The notes under the pieces were generated by a model that worked only from the letters and a program-made list of their open reading frames with translations, was not told the DNA's origin and did no database searches. This document shows positions 6,466 to 7,309 of a stretch of 7,309 nt of DNA, piece after piece. This DNA comes from an archaeon (lineage in GTDB: Archaea; Thermoproteota; Nitrososphaeria; Nitrososphaerales; Gagatemarchaeaceae), in NCBI GenBank assembly GCA_021822995.1, contig JAKAPN010000052.1, forward strand, positions 1-7,309, written 5' to 3'. A program made the translations under genes and the position numbers. The first letter of the stretch is position 1; every line of letters begins with the position of its first letter.

Positions 6466-6474
6466 AGATTAAAT
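6466..6474 (-). promoter_or_regulatory. Possible TATA element of the aIF2-beta/DUF424 operon
   Basis: The minus strand reads GATTTAATCT here, the only A/T-rich stretch in the divergent gap. Usual spacing places the transcript start near 6443, upstream of both the TTG (6427) and ATG (6397) starts of aIF2-beta. Confidence 0.35.
6467..6474 (+). promoter_or_regulatory. Possible TATA element of the MTA phosphorylase gene
   Basis: GATTAAAT, preceded by an A-rich BRE-like TCAAAA (6461-6466), is centred about 26 bases before the GTG start. Transcription could thus begin at or very near the start codon. It is the same A/T island proposed for the opposite strand. Confidence 0.4.
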
Positions 6475-6485
6475 CGCAAACTCGC

Positions 6486-6490
6486 GGAGG
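6486..6490 (+). promoter_or_regulatory. Ribosome binding site supporting the GTG start of MTA phosphorylase
   Basis: GGAGG lies 6 bases before the GTG at 6497-6499, an ideal Shine-Dalgarno placement. It would only act if the transcript starts upstream of 6486, which conflicts with the spacing from the nearest TATA-like element. Confidence 0.55.
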
Positions 6491-6496
6491 CAGACT

Positions 6497-7303
6497 GTGA
6501 AGCCGAGGGCCGAGATCGGCGTCTTTGGCGGTTCGGGGTTCTACAAGTTCGCGAAGGGGGCGCGCGCCGTGTCGGTGAAGACTCCCTATGGGAACCCGAG
6601 CGCGAGCGTGACCATCTCTGAGATCGAAGGCAAGAAGGTGGCGTTCCTACCCAGACACGGAGTCCACCACGAATACCCGCCCCACATGGTGCCCTACAGG
6701 GCAAACCTGTTCTCCTTCAAGAAACTCGGTGTGGAGAGGGTGATCGCGCCCAACGCCGTGGGGAGCCTCAAGAGCGAGGTCGGGCCCGGAGACCTGGTCT
6801 TCTGCGACCAGTTCGTCAACTTCACGACCGGGAGGAAGGACACGTTCTACGACGGCCCGCTCACCACCCATATCAGCGCCGCTTCACCTTACTGTCCACA
6901 GTTGAGGGACGTAGCTTCCAAGGCGGCGGGCGCCCTGGGACTGAGGTTCCATGACGGAGGGACCGTTGTCGTGATCCAGGGGCCAAGGTTCTCGACGAAG
7001 GCGGAAAGCAGGTTCTTCTCGCGCCAGGGATGGGACGTCATCAACATGACGCAGTATCCTGAAGTGGTCCTGGCGAGGGAACAAGAGATGTGCTTCCTCA
7101 ACATATCGCTTGTCACAGACTACGACGCAGGGCTGGAGGGCGACCCCCGGGTAAAGGCGGTCTCCCATGAAGAGGTAATCAAAGTGTTCAACAGAAATCT
7201 GGAGAACCTCAGGAAGCTCATCGTAGAGATAGTCAGAAGGCTCCCAAGGGAACGCAGCTGCGACTGCGGCTCCGCGCTGGAGCACGCGAGGTTGAGCGCG
7301 TAG
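6497..7303 (+). CDS. mtnP: S-methyl-5'-thioadenosine phosphorylase (PNP/MTAP family)
   Basis: Cleaves methylthioadenosine with phosphate to adenine and 5-methylthioribose-1-phosphate, salvaging the by-product of polyamine synthesis. The 268-residue protein starts at GTG with a good ribosome-binding site and has the family length. Visible motifs: phosphate-binding GGSGFY (11-16) and RHG (53-55) within RHGVHHEYPPHMVPYRAN; GDLVFCDQFVNFTTGR (98-113); GPRFSTKAESRF (162-173); ribose/methylthio-site NMTQYPE (183-189); and TDYDAG (207-212), whose Asp residues select 6-amino purines. That points to MTA or adenosine rather than guanosine/inosine as substrate. Cys255-Asp-Cys257 near the C-terminus resembles the CXC motif known in the Sulfolobus MTAP II/Pyrococcus group of thermostable enzymes. 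Homologues usually form hexamers or trimers. The gene is divergent from aIF2-beta, and only six bases follow its TAG. A broader purine phosphorylase activity cannot be ruled out. Confidence 0.93.
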   Translation: MKPRAEIGVFGGSGFYKFAKGARAVSVKTPYGNPSASVTISEIEGKKVAFLPRHGVHHEYPPHMVPYRANLFSFKKLGVERVIAPNAVGSLKSEVGPGDLVFCDQFVNFTTGRKDTFYDGPLTTHISAASPYCPQLRDVASKAAGALGLRFHDGGTVVVIQGPRFSTKAESRFFSRQGWDVINMTQYPEVVLAREQEMCFLNISLVTDYDAGLEGDPRVKAVSHEEVIKVFNRNLENLRKLIVEIVRRLPRERSCDCGSALEHARLSA

Positions 7304-7309
7304 TGGGAA

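Noticed and set aside
5985..6704. Long minus-strand extension of the DUF424 frame (345 residues in total)
   Set aside because: The added part is Arg/Ser/Pro-rich, has no family resemblance, and lies antisense or out of frame across aIF2-beta, the promoter region and MTA phosphorylase. The ATG at 5984 in an ATGA overlap is the sensible start.

Overview
The window is archaeal chromosome, roughly 60% G+C by eye, and carries only core archaeal genes: topoisomerase VI subunit B, an archaeal two-KH-domain (Pno1/Dim2-like) protein, a RIO1-type kinase, aIF2-beta, DUF424 and an archaeal/eukaryal-type methylthioadenosine phosphorylase. A complete GrpE-DnaK-DnaJ set is also present. Hyperthermophilic archaea usually lack this set, so a mesophile or moderate thermophile is more likely. 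The gene mix and protein style suggest a high-GC member of the Thermoproteota/Thaumarchaeota side. This is inference; no rRNA or other decisive taxonomic marker is present.

Layout. (1) Minus-strand block 1-2177, read right to left: rio1, then the KH protein gene (joined by a 4-base ATGA overlap), then a gap of about 114 bases, then the N-terminal ATPase domain of top6B, which runs off the left edge. (2) A 54-base divergent promoter region (2178-2231). (3) Plus-strand chaperone operon 2232-5670: grpE, dnaK and dnaJ. dnaK starts inside the end of grpE, and 12 bases separate dnaK from dnaJ. (4) Minus-strand pair 5667-6397: aIF2-beta followed by a DUF424 gene, again with an ATGA overlap. The DUF424 gene meets dnaJ tail to tail, and one CTAG supplies both stop codons. 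(5) A second compact divergent promoter region (6398-6496), then the plus-strand MTA phosphorylase gene 6497-7303.

How the genes work together. RIO1 and the KH protein are both expected to act in late small-subunit ribosome assembly, and aIF2-beta in delivering initiator tRNA. DnaK, DnaJ and GrpE form one ATP-driven chaperone cycle. MTA phosphorylase recycles the methylthioadenosine by-product of polyamine synthesis. Topo VI relaxes and decatenates DNA. The genes are packed tightly with very little non-coding DNA.

No mobile element, CRISPR array, tRNA, rRNA or obvious new multi-gene system is visible. The points most worth a second look are a DnaK whose normally invariant phosphate-2 aspartate is serine, a top6B reading frame with no ATG, GTG or TTG start upstream of its conserved N-terminus, the shared CTAG stop, and two A/T elements that may each drive transcription in both directions.
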